Positions 53,026-61,418 of a stretch of 64,000 bases of DNA are shown here, in pieces. The stretch comes from Pseudovibrio brasiliensis (lineage in GTDB: Bacteria; Pseudomonadota; Alphaproteobacteria; Rhizobiales; Stappiaceae). Under the pieces are notes generated by a model. The model was not told the origin of the DNA and ran no database searches. It was given only the letters and a program-made list of their open reading frames with translations. The position numbers and the translations under genes are program-made. How positions within the stretch are numbered: the first letter of the stretch is position 1; each line of letters starts with the position of its first letter. The stretch lies in the NCBI RefSeq assembly GCF_018282095.1, contig NZ_CP074128.1, positions 356,748 through 420,747 of the forward strand. The letters are read 5' to 3'.

Positions 53026-54915
53026 TTAAGCTCCCAGCGCGTCGTCGATGATTTTTGCAATTTCGCGAACGAGGAACGGACGTCCCTTCACGCAGGAAAC
53101 GCTCTCAACCGGAACATCCATCTGGCTGCGCAGCACCGTTGCGAGCTGTCCGTTGTTCATTTCCGGAATGATCACCCGGTCAAAGCCAGAAAGCAGCTCT
53201 TCCAGATTAGGCGGCAGTGGCCAGAGATGGCGCAGGTGAATGTGAGAGACGGATTTGCCTTCCAGCTCTGCACGGCGGGCTGCCACGCGGATTGGCCCCC
53301 AACTGGAGCCCCAACCCAGCAAAGCCAGCTTGCCGGTGGTCTTGCCAGATTCCACATGCTGCAGCGGAATGCTCTTGGCAATCGCTTCCAACTTTTGTGC
53401 GCGGATCTGGGTCATGAGCTGGTGGTTTTCACCGTCATAAGAGATGTTGCCGCTGCCTGCCTGTTTCTCCAGCCCACCAATGCGGTGCATCAGCTCAGCC
53501 GTGCCCGGCACAGCCCATGGACGGGCCATTGTCTCAGGATCATGGTCATACGGCAGGAACCCGTTTGGGTCTTTAACCTGCTCAACAGGGAACGGCTCAT
53601 AAGCCGGATCGCTGAAGTCCGGCAGCTTCCATGGGGCGCTGGCATTGGCGATGTAGCCATCAGTCAGCACCATCAGCGGGGTCATGTGCTTGGTGGCGAG
53701 CTTCGCGGCTTCCACGCCCATGTCAAAACACTCACCCGGATGAGCGGGCGCGATGACAGGCAGCGGCGCATCACCGTTGCGGCCCCAGATGGCCTGGAAC
53801 AGATCGGACTGTTCCGTTTTGGTTGGCAGGCCAGTGGAAGGCCCGCCGCGTTGTACGTTGACGATCACCAATGGCAGCTCAGTCATGATGGCAAGACCGA
53901 TCGCCTCTGTCTTCAACGCGATGCCCGGACCGGATGACCCGGTTACACCTAGGTGACCCGCATAAGAAGCACCGATAGCTGCGCAGATGGCAGCAATCTC
54001 ATCTTCTGCCTGAAACGAAATTGCACCCAGCTCTTTCAGCTTTGCCACGGTGTGCAGCAAGGGAGAAGCCGGGGTGATTGGATAGGAGCCATAAAACAGC
54101 TCAAGATTGGCAAGGGTCGCACCAGCATATAGGCCATAGGCCATACCCTCGTTGCCATTGATGGAGCGGTATTCCCCTTCCATCAGTGGTGCGGGCTGAA
54201 TGCGGTAGCGGGAGACATCCGGCGGGAGATCAGCAACCTCGCCGTAAAGGTGTCCCGCCTGCAGCGCCATGATGTTCGCTTTGGCGACCTCTGGCTTTTT
54301 GTGGAACTTCTGCTCAATCCAATGCTCTACATCAGCCGTGGAGCGTTCAAACAGCCAAAGCACGAGGCCAAGGGTCCACATGTTCTTGCAGCGGCGGGCA
54401 TCCTTGGCAGAAAGGCCGGTTTCCTTCAGTGCCTTTTCTGTATTGCTGGTGATCTCCAGTGGCAAAACACGGAAGCTGGTGAGAGAGCCATCTTCAAGCG
54501 GATTGCCGGAAAAGCCTGCCTTGGCAATGGACCGCTCGGTGAACGCATCCATATCGATGATGAGCAAGCCGTTCTGCTTCACACCTTCCAGATATTTGCG
54601 CAGGGCAGCCGGGTTCAGCGCCACAAGTGCATCGGTTTCATCGCCGAAGGTATCAACTTCCGTGTGGCCGATGTTCAAGGAGTAAGCTGAAACGCCATAG
54701 ATCGTGCCGCTTGGCGCGCGGATATCTGCCGGAAAATCTGGGAAGGTTGCAATGTCATTGCCAAATCTGGCGGCGCTTTCAGCCAACCGCGTGCCCGTCA
54801 TCTGAATACCGTCGCCCGAGTCTCCTGCAAAGCGGACGCGCACATAGTCGACCTCCGGCTGCTGGGAGACGGGAAGCTCGTGCATTGCAGTGCTGTGTTC
54901 CAGTCCGTTTTGCAT
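53026..54915 (-). CDS. korA: 2-oxoacid:ferredoxin oxidoreductase subunit alpha (gamma-alpha fusion)
   Basis: 629 aa. The N-terminal gamma domain (VRFAGDSGDGIQMTGTRLAESAARFG, DIATFPDFPADIRAPSGTIYGVSAY) is fused to the alpha domain (EGMAYGLYAGATLANLELFYGSYPITPASPLLH; TGSSGPGIALKTEAIGLAIMTELPLVIVNVQRGGPSTGLPTKTEQSDL). The start MQNGLEHSTAM has GGAGC six bases upstream; a longer frame adds a low-complexity stretch. It pairs with KorB to form the two-chain enzyme. Confidence 0.94.
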   Translation of the reverse strand: MQNGLEHSTAMHELPVSQQPEVDYVRVRFAGDSGDGIQMTGTRLAESAARFGNDIATFPDFPADIRAPSGTIYGVSAYSLNIGHTEVDTFGDETDALVALNPAALRKYLEGVKQNGLLIIDMDAFTERSIAKAGFSGNPLEDGSLTSFRVLPLEITSNTEKALKETGLSAKDARRCKNMWTLGLVLWLFERSTADVEHWIEQKFHKKPEVAKANIMALQAGHLYGEVADLPPDVSRYRIQPAPLMEGEYRSINGNEGMAYGLYAGATLANLELFYGSYPITPASPLLHTVAKLKELGAISFQAEDEIAAICAAIGASYAGHLGVTGSSGPGIALKTEAIGLAIMTELPLVIVNVQRGGPSTGLPTKTEQSDLFQAIWGRNGDAPLPVIAPAHPGECFDMGVEAAKLATKHMTPLMVLTDGYIANASAPWKLPDFSDPAYEPFPVEQVKDPNGFLPYDHDPETMARPWAVPGTAELMHRIGGLEKQAGSGNISYDGENHQLMTQIRAQKLEAIAKSIPLQHVESGKTTGKLALLGWGSSWGPIRVAARRAELEGKSVSHIHLRHLWPLPPNLEELLSGFDRVIIPEMNNGQLATVLRSQMDVPVESVSCVKGRPFLVREIAKIIDDALGA

Positions 54916-55274
54916 AATCAGCTCCAAAATACTGGCAGCTGCGGCGGCAGGAATCTTTATTGTTCTTGTTGTCCTTCGGGACTTTGCCAATCAGCTGAGC
55001 CAGAATACCCACTTCTCTGTGGCTTTTTGTAGCCTGTAATAGCAGGAATGCAGTTGCGACCCGTTAACGCAGCCCGCCAGTAATTGGTCGAACAGCCCTC
55101 CGCAACTGTACCAAGTACAGCGATGAGCATGATGAAAATTTGGCGCCATTTGCGAGTCATTTGGCGCGATATGGCTTTGTGAAACTCCTGGGTGATCCCT
55201 AGTTTGAAAGAGACAAAGAACAACAAATGAAGTCTTAGGCAAAGAGGCTTCACACAGGGTTTCAGGAGTTTCTC
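54916..55274. other. Divergent promoter region between korA and an SDR gene
   Basis: About 360 bases carrying promoters for both directions. No gene, long repeat or clear operator is visible; an opposite-strand frame overlapping the SDR gene looks like a shadow. Confidence 0.4.
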
Positions 55275-56087
55275 ATGTCCAACACAATCCTTATCACTGG
55301 TGCATCTTCCGGTATCGGCAAATCCACGGCTAAGTACTTCCAGGACAAAGGCTGGAACGTCATCGCCACCATGCGCCAGCCGGAAAAAGAAGAAGAGCTG
55401 ACCAAACTCGACAACACTCTCGTCACTCGTCTGGATGTGACCGATGAGGCGTCTATTGAAGCTGCTGTTGCAGAGGGTATTGCTCGCTTTGGCAAGATTG
55501 ACGTGTTGCTCAACAATGCCGGGTATGGTGCATATGGCCCGCTGGAAGCGTTTTCCATGGACAAAATCCGCCGCCAGTTTGAAACCAACGTGATTGGCCT
55601 GATTGCGGTGACCAAAGGCGTTCTGCCACACCTGCGCGCCAACAAGTCCGGCACCATCGTCAACATCTCGTCGATCGGTGGTCAGATGACCTTCCCACTC
55701 GGTGCGCTCTACCACGGTACCAAGTTTGCCGTGGAAGGGATCTCTGAAGCGCTGCACTACGAGCTGGAAGCTGCTGGCATCAAAATGAAGATCGTAGAGC
55801 CGGGCATGATCCGCACCGACTTCGCAGGCCGCTCTTTCGACTTCACCAATGATGAAAGCCTGACGGAATATCAGGGTGTGGTGCAGGCCTTCTTCGGTGC
55901 AATGAGCGGCGACATGCCGTCCTCAGATCCGATCGTGGTCGCGGAAGTCATCTACACTGCGGTGACCGACGGCACCGACACCCTGCGCTACCGCGCCGGC
56001 CCCGACGCCGTCCAGTTCCTCGATAACCGCAAAGCCCTCGACGACGTCACCTTCATCAACGGCTTGAAGGAGCAGTTGGGGATGTAG
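55275..56087 (+). CDS. Short-chain dehydrogenase/reductase
   Basis: 270 aa classical SDR. Cofactor motif TGASSGIGKSTAKYF, NNAG in LLNNAGYGAYGP, catalytic Ser in NISSIGG and YxxxK as YHGTK. The residue after the first strand favours NAD(P)H; the exact preference is uncertain. GGAG precedes the ATG. It stands alone and is convergent with the PLP dehydratase. Substrate unknown. Confidence 0.92.
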   Translation: MSNTILITGASSGIGKSTAKYFQDKGWNVIATMRQPEKEEELTKLDNTLVTRLDVTDEASIEAAVAEGIARFGKIDVLLNNAGYGAYGPLEAFSMDKIRRQFETNVIGLIAVTKGVLPHLRANKSGTIVNISSIGGQMTFPLGALYHGTKFAVEGISEALHYELEAAGIKMKIVEPGMIRTDFAGRSFDFTNDESLTEYQGVVQAFFGAMSGDMPSSDPIVVAEVIYTAVTDGTDTLRYRAGPDAVQFLDNRKALDDVTFINGLKEQLGM

Positions 56088-56131
56088 GCACAGGCAGTCG
56101 GAGAGGGATGTCCCCTCTCCTCATTGTCTCA

Positions 56132-57124
56132 TCAGGCTGATGCCAGCTCGCTGGTTTCCTGCGTGTGAGCGTTCATCACATTCAGGAAGGTGGTGAGGTC
56201 GATGTTGCCCCCGGTGAGGATGGTGGCGACGCGTTTGCCTTGCAGGTTGGTGCGGTTGGCCATCAGAGCGGCCAATGGTGCTGCGCCAGCCCCTTCGGCG
56301 AGGTTATGGGTGTCCTTGTAATAGGCCATCATCGCTTCTGCGATCTGGGTCTCGCTAACGCTAACCACATCCTCTGCCCCCTTCAGGATAATCTCCAGCG
56401 GCTGCGCTTGCGGATCACGGCAGGCCATACCGTCGGCGAAGGTGTTGGCTGTTGCTGTCTGCACTGCCTTGCCAGCGGCAAAAGACAGAGCGAATGCATT
56501 GGCGTTTTGAGCGGTCACGCCGATGATCTTCGTCTTCAGCCCCAGCAAATCTCGCACTGTGATCAGACTGCAAATGCCCGAGCCCATGCCAATAGGAACG
56601 TAAACCACATCCAGATCCGCAATGGAGCAATAGAGCTCTAATGCATAGGTGGAAACGCCTCTGACCAGGTTCTCATGGAATGGTGGCACCATGTGATAGC
56701 CATGCTCTTCCTGCAGCTGCTGTGCAACCACGCGGCTCTCATCAAAATCCTTGCCTGCGATGATCACGTTGGCCCCGAAGGCGCGCATGGCCGCGTTCTT
56801 TTCCTGCGAGTTGCCTTCAGGAACGACAATGTAAGATGGAATGCCATTACGGGTTGCCCCAAGTGCAACCGATTGGCCGTGATTGCCGCGGGTGGCGGTG
56901 ACCAATCCATTCGGCTTTTCGCCAGAATTCATCAGCGCATCAACATAGGTGAACCCACCACGGGCTTTGAACGAGCCGGTTGGCGTATGGTTCTCATGCT
57001 TCACATAAACATCAACGCCGGTCCGCTCCTTAAGCAGAGGCCAGGCGTAAACAGGTGTTTCAGGAACAAACTGGCGAACGGTGGTGTGAGCAGCTTCCAG
57101 GTCTTGCAAAGAAAACATCGGCAT
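56132..57124 (-). CDS. PLP-dependent threonine/serine dehydratase family protein
   Basis: 330 aa fold-type II enzyme. The PLP lysine is in TPTGSFKARGG; the TATRGNHGQSVALGA segment and the glycine-rich PIGMGSGICSL phosphate loop follow. There is no C-terminal ACT regulatory domain, so it is a catabolic type similar to TdcB or EutB-like dehydratases. GAGGA precedes the ATG six bases away. It is divergent from an AraC gene that may control it. It probably deaminates threonine, serine or a hydroxylated amino acid. Confidence 0.88.
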   Translation of the reverse strand: MPMFSLQDLEAAHTTVRQFVPETPVYAWPLLKERTGVDVYVKHENHTPTGSFKARGGFTYVDALMNSGEKPNGLVTATRGNHGQSVALGATRNGIPSYIVVPEGNSQEKNAAMRAFGANVIIAGKDFDESRVVAQQLQEEHGYHMVPPFHENLVRGVSTYALELYCSIADLDVVYVPIGMGSGICSLITVRDLLGLKTKIIGVTAQNANAFALSFAAGKAVQTATANTFADGMACRDPQAQPLEIILKGAEDVVSVSETQIAEAMMAYYKDTHNLAEGAGAAPLAALMANRTNLQGKRVATILTGGNIDLTTFLNVMNAHTQETSELASA

Positions 57125-57314
57125 TCAAAATCCTCATGACAAACCAAAATGCTTTGCTGTGATGGTAGTGGTTGCTAAACCCGGTGGCTTTCAAAATACT
57201 GACCTAAACACCCTTCTACGGATGTCTCCTTGTCAGGTCTCCTCAGTTCAGCTTATAGATAAGGGCGTCTGCGTATGGGGCAGGTAGTGGGAACCTATTG
57301 AAATACATGAGACT

Positions 57315-58097
57315 ATGAGTTTAAGGCGGGACATTATCAGCAAGTGGAAGGTGCAGCTGTTGCCGAGCAGTGCCTATGCTGTGTCCTATACTGCCGCTCA
57401 GGCCTCTGTCGGGTTTGCGTTTGAAAGCCAGCGCGGGGTTCATTCCTTCAATAGCGATCGCCGGGTTGATTTCTGGACCCGTCCCAACAGCCTCGCCTTT
57501 GTGCCAGAGGGCTGTGCGGTGACCTCAGAAAGTGAACGGGGTGGTGAGTATCTGACCTTCACGGTGCCTGAAGAGTATCTGCGCACGGATGAAAATGCGT
57601 TACGGTTCAATCATGCCATCTCAAAAGAAGCGATTGCAGCAGCTTATGAGCTGCGCAAGGCGTTGCTGTTGGGGGAGTATTCTGATGTGCTGGAACTGGA
57701 AACGCAGCTCTTTGCTCTGCTGGATGTGGTGGATCAGGTGCAGGCTGGCTCGTTGTATGAGCCTCCAGCCTCCGCGTCCATGACAGAAGCGCGCCTCAAA
57801 CGCATTGAAGAGCTGGTTGAAGCCCAGCTTTCTGAGCAGATTTCTATTTCAGATCTTGCAGGGTGCGTTGATCTTTCATCTGGCTTCTTCAATCGCGCCT
57901 TCAAAGCAGCAACGGGTAAAACGCCCCACGACTATGTGGTTGAGCGGCGCGTGGCGCGGGCGCGCAGGCTTCTGGCCAAGTCGCAGAAAAACCTCAGCGA
58001 TGTGGCTTATGCCTGCGGGTTTTCCTCCCACGCGCATATGAGCTCTACTTTCAAGAAACGTCTTGGGGTAACACCCAGTCAGCTGATGATCAGTTAG
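57315..58097 (+). CDS. AraC family transcriptional regulator
   Basis: 260 aa. Short N-terminal cupin-like half and C-terminal AraC double helix-turn-helix (QISISDLAGCVDLSSGFFNRAFKAATGKTPHDYVVERRVARARRLL, then LSDVAYACGFSSHAHMSSTFKKRLGVTPSQ). It is divergent from the dehydratase gene and overlaps the convergent GNAT gene by 8 bases. Its likely target is the dehydratase gene; this is from position only. Confidence 0.91.
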   Translation: MSLRRDIISKWKVQLLPSSAYAVSYTAAQASVGFAFESQRGVHSFNSDRRVDFWTRPNSLAFVPEGCAVTSESERGGEYLTFTVPEEYLRTDENALRFNHAISKEAIAAAYELRKALLLGEYSDVLELETQLFALLDVVDQVQAGSLYEPPASASMTEARLKRIEELVEAQLSEQISISDLAGCVDLSSGFFNRAFKAATGKTPHDYVVERRVARARRLLAKSQKNLSDVAYACGFSSHAHMSSTFKKRLGVTPSQLMIS

Positions 58098-58566
58098 GTT
58101 TGTCCAGTGCCAGCACGTTAAGTTGCTTCACGTGGTACTCCAGCACCTTCCATCCCATCTTCTCGTAAAAGGGTGTGTTGTCGTCTGACGCGCACAGATA
58201 GGCCCGCGAGAACCCGCTCTCGAACGCCAGTTGCGCCATGCGTTTGACCAGTGCGGTTCCGATACCTTCACGCCGGTGGACTTCTTCGGTCCAGACAGCA
58301 GCGACCCATGGCGTGAGATGCGGACGCGCGGCAAAATCGCTTTCGATCAGGAGTGCGCTGCCCAGATAAGTGTCGCCGCGATGGGCAACATAGGCGGTGG
58401 GCACAGCTTCAGGACAAAGAGCTGCGCGGAGTTTGGTTTCAATTTCGCTTTGTAAAACGCCCTTATCCCGCCACCAGGCCTGCCAGATGCGATGGGCTAT
58501 GGTTGGAATGAAAGCGGGAGTCTTGCTCATTTCAGAAAGGGTAAAAGTACGCTCTAAACTGTCCAT
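58090..58566 (-). CDS. GNAT family N-acetyltransferase
   Basis: 158 aa. The acetyl-CoA motif is visible in VWTEEVHRREGIGTALVKRMAQLAFESGFSRAYLCASDDNTPFYEKMGWKV, with the R/Q-x-x-G-x-G/A pattern as RREGIGTAL. Substrate unknown. The 3' end overlaps the AraC gene. It is close to the next SDR gene on the same strand but may have its own promoter. Confidence 0.88.
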   Translation of the reverse strand: MDSLERTFTLSEMSKTPAFIPTIAHRIWQAWWRDKGVLQSEIETKLRAALCPEAVPTAYVAHRGDTYLGSALLIESDFAARPHLTPWVAAVWTEEVHRREGIGTALVKRMAQLAFESGFSRAYLCASDDNTPFYEKMGWKVLEYHVKQLNVLALDKPN

Positions 58567-58586
58567 TGGACCGGTGACCTATAAAA

Positions 58587-59363
58587 TTAAATCGGTGTGC
58601 CTCCTCCGGAAACGCTAATGACTTGTCCTGTTATTTTAGCGGAGCCCGGACCGGCGAGAAAACAGATCGCTTCGGCTACTTCGTCGGGCATGATCACGCC
58701 TAAATGGGCATTTTGCTCGACTTTTGAAATGAGGGTGGCAGCAAAAGGATCTCTTTCAAGCTTATCATAAAGAGGGGTTCCACGTACAACACTGGGGCTG
58801 ACACAATTGACCCGGATGCAATGCTGTTTGGCTTCTACCGCTAGGGAACGACAGAACATGGAAATGCCGGCCATACCCGCCCCCACAATGGTGCTGCCGT
58901 AGGTCGGGATTATGGAAACATCCGAGGTTAAACAAATAATTGTCCCGCACCGCTGTTTTGTCATGACCGGATAAACAGCATGGATTGGGTGCAGGATGCT
59001 GTTCATCAAGGAGGTGATAGTTGGTATCAACTCATGCACTTTCACTTCCTGCAATGGCTTGGGGATGATGCCTCCGCCACCGGTGCTGACCAGCACATCG
59101 ATTCGCCCCATGGCCAGTTCTGCATGGGTAATCGCAGTTTCGGTGCGGGCCGGATCAGATGCATCGCACTGGACGAAATGCAGGTAAGCGCCGGGAAATT
59201 CAGCGGCCAGCTTGCTCAGGGCGTTGCGGCCCTTGGTGACATCACGGGCGCAGATGGTGAGCTTTTGAAGACCTGATCTGAGAAGAGATTTGGCTGCGGC
59301 AAAACCGATACCAGAAGTGCCTCCGACAATGACTGCTGAGGATTCATTCAATTTCCGCGCCAC
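58587..59363 (-). CDS. Degenerate SDR family protein lacking the catalytic Tyr-Lys
   Basis: 258 aa SDR-fold protein. The cofactor motif GGTSGIGFAAAKSLL and the C-terminal GQVISVSGGGTPI fit the family, and IRVNCVSPS is in the expected place. The catalytic Ser147 is present (TSD), but by alignment to the classical form the Tyr and Lys positions are Val160 and Met164. The NNAG motif is replaced by STGGGG. It may bind NAD(P) without normal redox chemistry, or use another mechanism. GTG start with GGAGG five bases upstream. Confidence 0.82.
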   Translation of the reverse strand: MARKLNESSAVIVGGTSGIGFAAAKSLLRSGLQKLTICARDVTKGRNALSKLAAEFPGAYLHFVQCDASDPARTETAITHAELAMGRIDVLVSTGGGGIIPKPLQEVKVHELIPTITSLMNSILHPIHAVYPVMTKQRCGTIICLTSDVSIIPTYGSTIVGAGMAGISMFCRSLAVEAKQHCIRVNCVSPSVVRGTPLYDKLERDPFAATLISKVEQNAHLGVIMPDEVAEAICFLAGPGSAKITGQVISVSGGGTPI

Positions 59364-59544
59364 GGTGACCTCCAGATGCGACTGAAATCTCTTGAGTGAT
59401 CTTGCTCGCGTTGGTGCTCAAAGAGTTGTTCTAGACCGGATGCCGTATGTTTTTGCTCAACAGAGGCGCAGCTGACAGGCCAAACAGCAAACAAAGTAAC
59501 CGGAGCGCTAAGAGCATCCCGACATCTATATGTTTCGCTGAGGC

Positions 59545-60903
59545 TCATTCAGGATCTTCTCCAAAGCCGGAAAGGAAAGCGCCGTAATCAATGCTGGCTT
59601 CCAGTGTGGTAACACGCGCCTCTGCATGGCGTGGGTCAAGGAAGATCATGCGGCCCGGCTTGGCGTTGATCTCCAGAAGCTTTGGGTGGCCGGATTTGTC
59701 GATGCCAACATCCAGTCCCAACTCACCAATGGGGGATGTGTGGTACTCGTCCATCCGGTGGGCAATCGCAAAGCCGCATTCTTCGACGGCTGCCTTTACT
59801 GCCTCCGCCTTCTTGCCAAAGGCGTTGATGAAGTAGTCGTCGGTCCCAACAATATCGGCCCCCTGACTGAAGTGAGAGGAAATGCAGCCGTACGCACAGA
59901 CCCGCGGGCCGATCATCAAGCAACGCCATGTGCCGCTGATGTCCTTGTGCATCTGCACACGGCAGTCTACGGAGCGTCCATCGAATGATGAGAAGTCGAG
60001 GCTTTGCTGAACCAGATACTGATCCAGTGAGGTATGGCAGAAGGCAAACTCAAATGCATCCTCCAGCTGGACGAAGTCTGCATGAGGGCAGGACAGGTCC
60101 GTTAGCCATTGAAGACGGTAGCCTTTTTCTCGTTTGGTCAGTCGCATCAACATCTTGCCGCCACGCCCATCGACCGGTTTCAGATATGCAGAGTGATGGC
60201 GACCAAGGATTTTTTTGAGCAGCGCTGGTGTAGGGGCACGGTGTGTCTCCGGCAAATACTTGCGCAGCTTCTGGCCATGCATCAGATGCTCATGCACCTC
60301 CCACTTATCGAAAAAGCCGGGATTGTAAATGTGAGACCCGAGTGCTCGCATCCGGTTCTTGATGGCCTCAACACGTAGCTTGTGTTCTTCATCGCGGGTA
60401 TGGATGCGATTGTAGATGGCGGTCGGCAGAGGCAGTCCGGGCTGACGATGGCCGGGCATGGTCTCGCCGGTGATCGTGTTGTTAGCCCAGTTGTAGTCTT
60501 CGGGCGAAAACAGAAAGGCGATGTAGCCCTGTGTCTGGGCGTAGTTCAACATGTCCTGCTGGTGCCGGCGCTCCGGATCAAACTTTCCGGCCCCCATGAT
60601 GCCGATGGTTGGGCCAATATGGATGGTGTCCCCTTCCCTCTTCACATGCAGGCCATCGATGAGGGCAAGTCCAAGTTCGTCAAACACATCTGATGGCAGC
60701 CCCAGAGCGGAACGACGATCAGTGGAGACAGCGGCTTTTGCGGAAAAGCGGTGACAGGCGCCGATCTTAAAGGAAAGATGCTCGCCGGGAGTGGCACCGA
60801 GTTTTTGAAGAGCGCCTTTAGAAAACACCACTTCATTGTTTGAGTTGGACTCGCGGAAGAGATGGAGTTTGACAGCGAAAACCACAGGCCCCCCAAAGAT
60901 CAA
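59545..60903 (-). CDS. YheC/YheD-like ATP-grasp family protein
   Basis: 452 aa. It matches the Bacillus endospore coat-associated YheC/YheD family as I know it: GIMGAGKFDPERRHQQDML, FLFSPEDYNWANNTITG, IYNRIHTRDEEHKLR, FFDKWEVHEHLM, LRKYLPETH, AYLKPVDGRGGKMLM and the ATP-grasp end EINAKPGRMIFLDPRHAEARV. It has the N-terminal region plus an ATP-grasp domain from about residue 200. This family is best known in spore-formers; here it is in a non-sporulating lineage, so another role (ligase or surface modification) is likely. The start is unsure: TTG at 60903, or GTG at 60885 near GGGGGG. Confidence 0.82.
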   Translation of the reverse strand: MIFGGPVVFAVKLHLFRESNSNNEVVFSKGALQKLGATPGEHLSFKIGACHRFSAKAAVSTDRRSALGLPSDVFDELGLALIDGLHVKREGDTIHIGPTIGIMGAGKFDPERRHQQDMLNYAQTQGYIAFLFSPEDYNWANNTITGETMPGHRQPGLPLPTAIYNRIHTRDEEHKLRVEAIKNRMRALGSHIYNPGFFDKWEVHEHLMHGQKLRKYLPETHRAPTPALLKKILGRHHSAYLKPVDGRGGKMLMRLTKREKGYRLQWLTDLSCPHADFVQLEDAFEFAFCHTSLDQYLVQQSLDFSSFDGRSVDCRVQMHKDISGTWRCLMIGPRVCAYGCISSHFSQGADIVGTDDYFINAFGKKAEAVKAAVEECGFAIAHRMDEYHTSPIGELGLDVGIDKSGHPKLLEINAKPGRMIFLDPRHAEARVTTLEASIDYGAFLSGFGEDPE

Positions 60904-61418
60904 TTAGTAGCCAGGACAGAGTGACAAAACCGGTTCGGCGGGACTGTACAAGACAGGTTCTCGCCAAAGCCTTGCGGAACTTGGGAAAGCTCTAATGGTT
61001 TAGGTTTTTGCGTGTGTTAGGCAGGGTTGCGACTCAGTGCGAATCTATGACTGATTCACGTTTGGAACGGCTCAGGTGACGTTGCTTGCTTCTGTCAAAT
61101 CGGTATTTCGTCGATTTTTGCACAAAAACCGTCATGTCTAAGTTCTTTTGTTGGCTTGGCGAAAATGACGTTTCTTAATAAGATTGTTTTGCTGCATTAT
61201 GGAAATGTTGCTGCAAAAACCGGGTCTTACGCAACATATAGTAATTTCGCGTTGCAATCAGAAAGCCGCTGCCAAAAGTTCGTTAACAGACTCTTAATAT
61301 TGGTTAATGGACGTTAACTATAAAGAGATTGACGCGTCCTTTGAATCGGAGAAGGATGCGCTGTGACGGATTATTATCGCTCTGCACTTCAAAACCGTCA
61401 TAAAGGGTAAGAGGCAAT
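60904..61418. other. Upstream control region of repABC with short leader ORF
   Basis: This 515-base AT-rich region precedes repA. GTTAAC occurs at 61283-61288 and 61314-61319. A possible 15-codon leader starts at ATG 61356 after GGAGAAGG and ends at 61403. TGACGG (61364-61369) and CCGTCA (61395-61400) form a stem over that leader. RepAB autoregulates such regions. No parS-type palindrome of the known kind was found. Confidence 0.45.

Noticed and set aside
54957..55757. 266-codon minus-strand frame between korA and the SDR gene
   Set aside because: It overlaps most of the SDR gene in antisense and has no domain; the SDR has a complete motif set.
60904..61418. Search for a repABC parS palindrome of the kind GTT(N)nAAC upstream of repA
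   Set aside because: Only isolated GTTAAC hexamers were seen; none forms the extended 16-base palindrome known for these systems.
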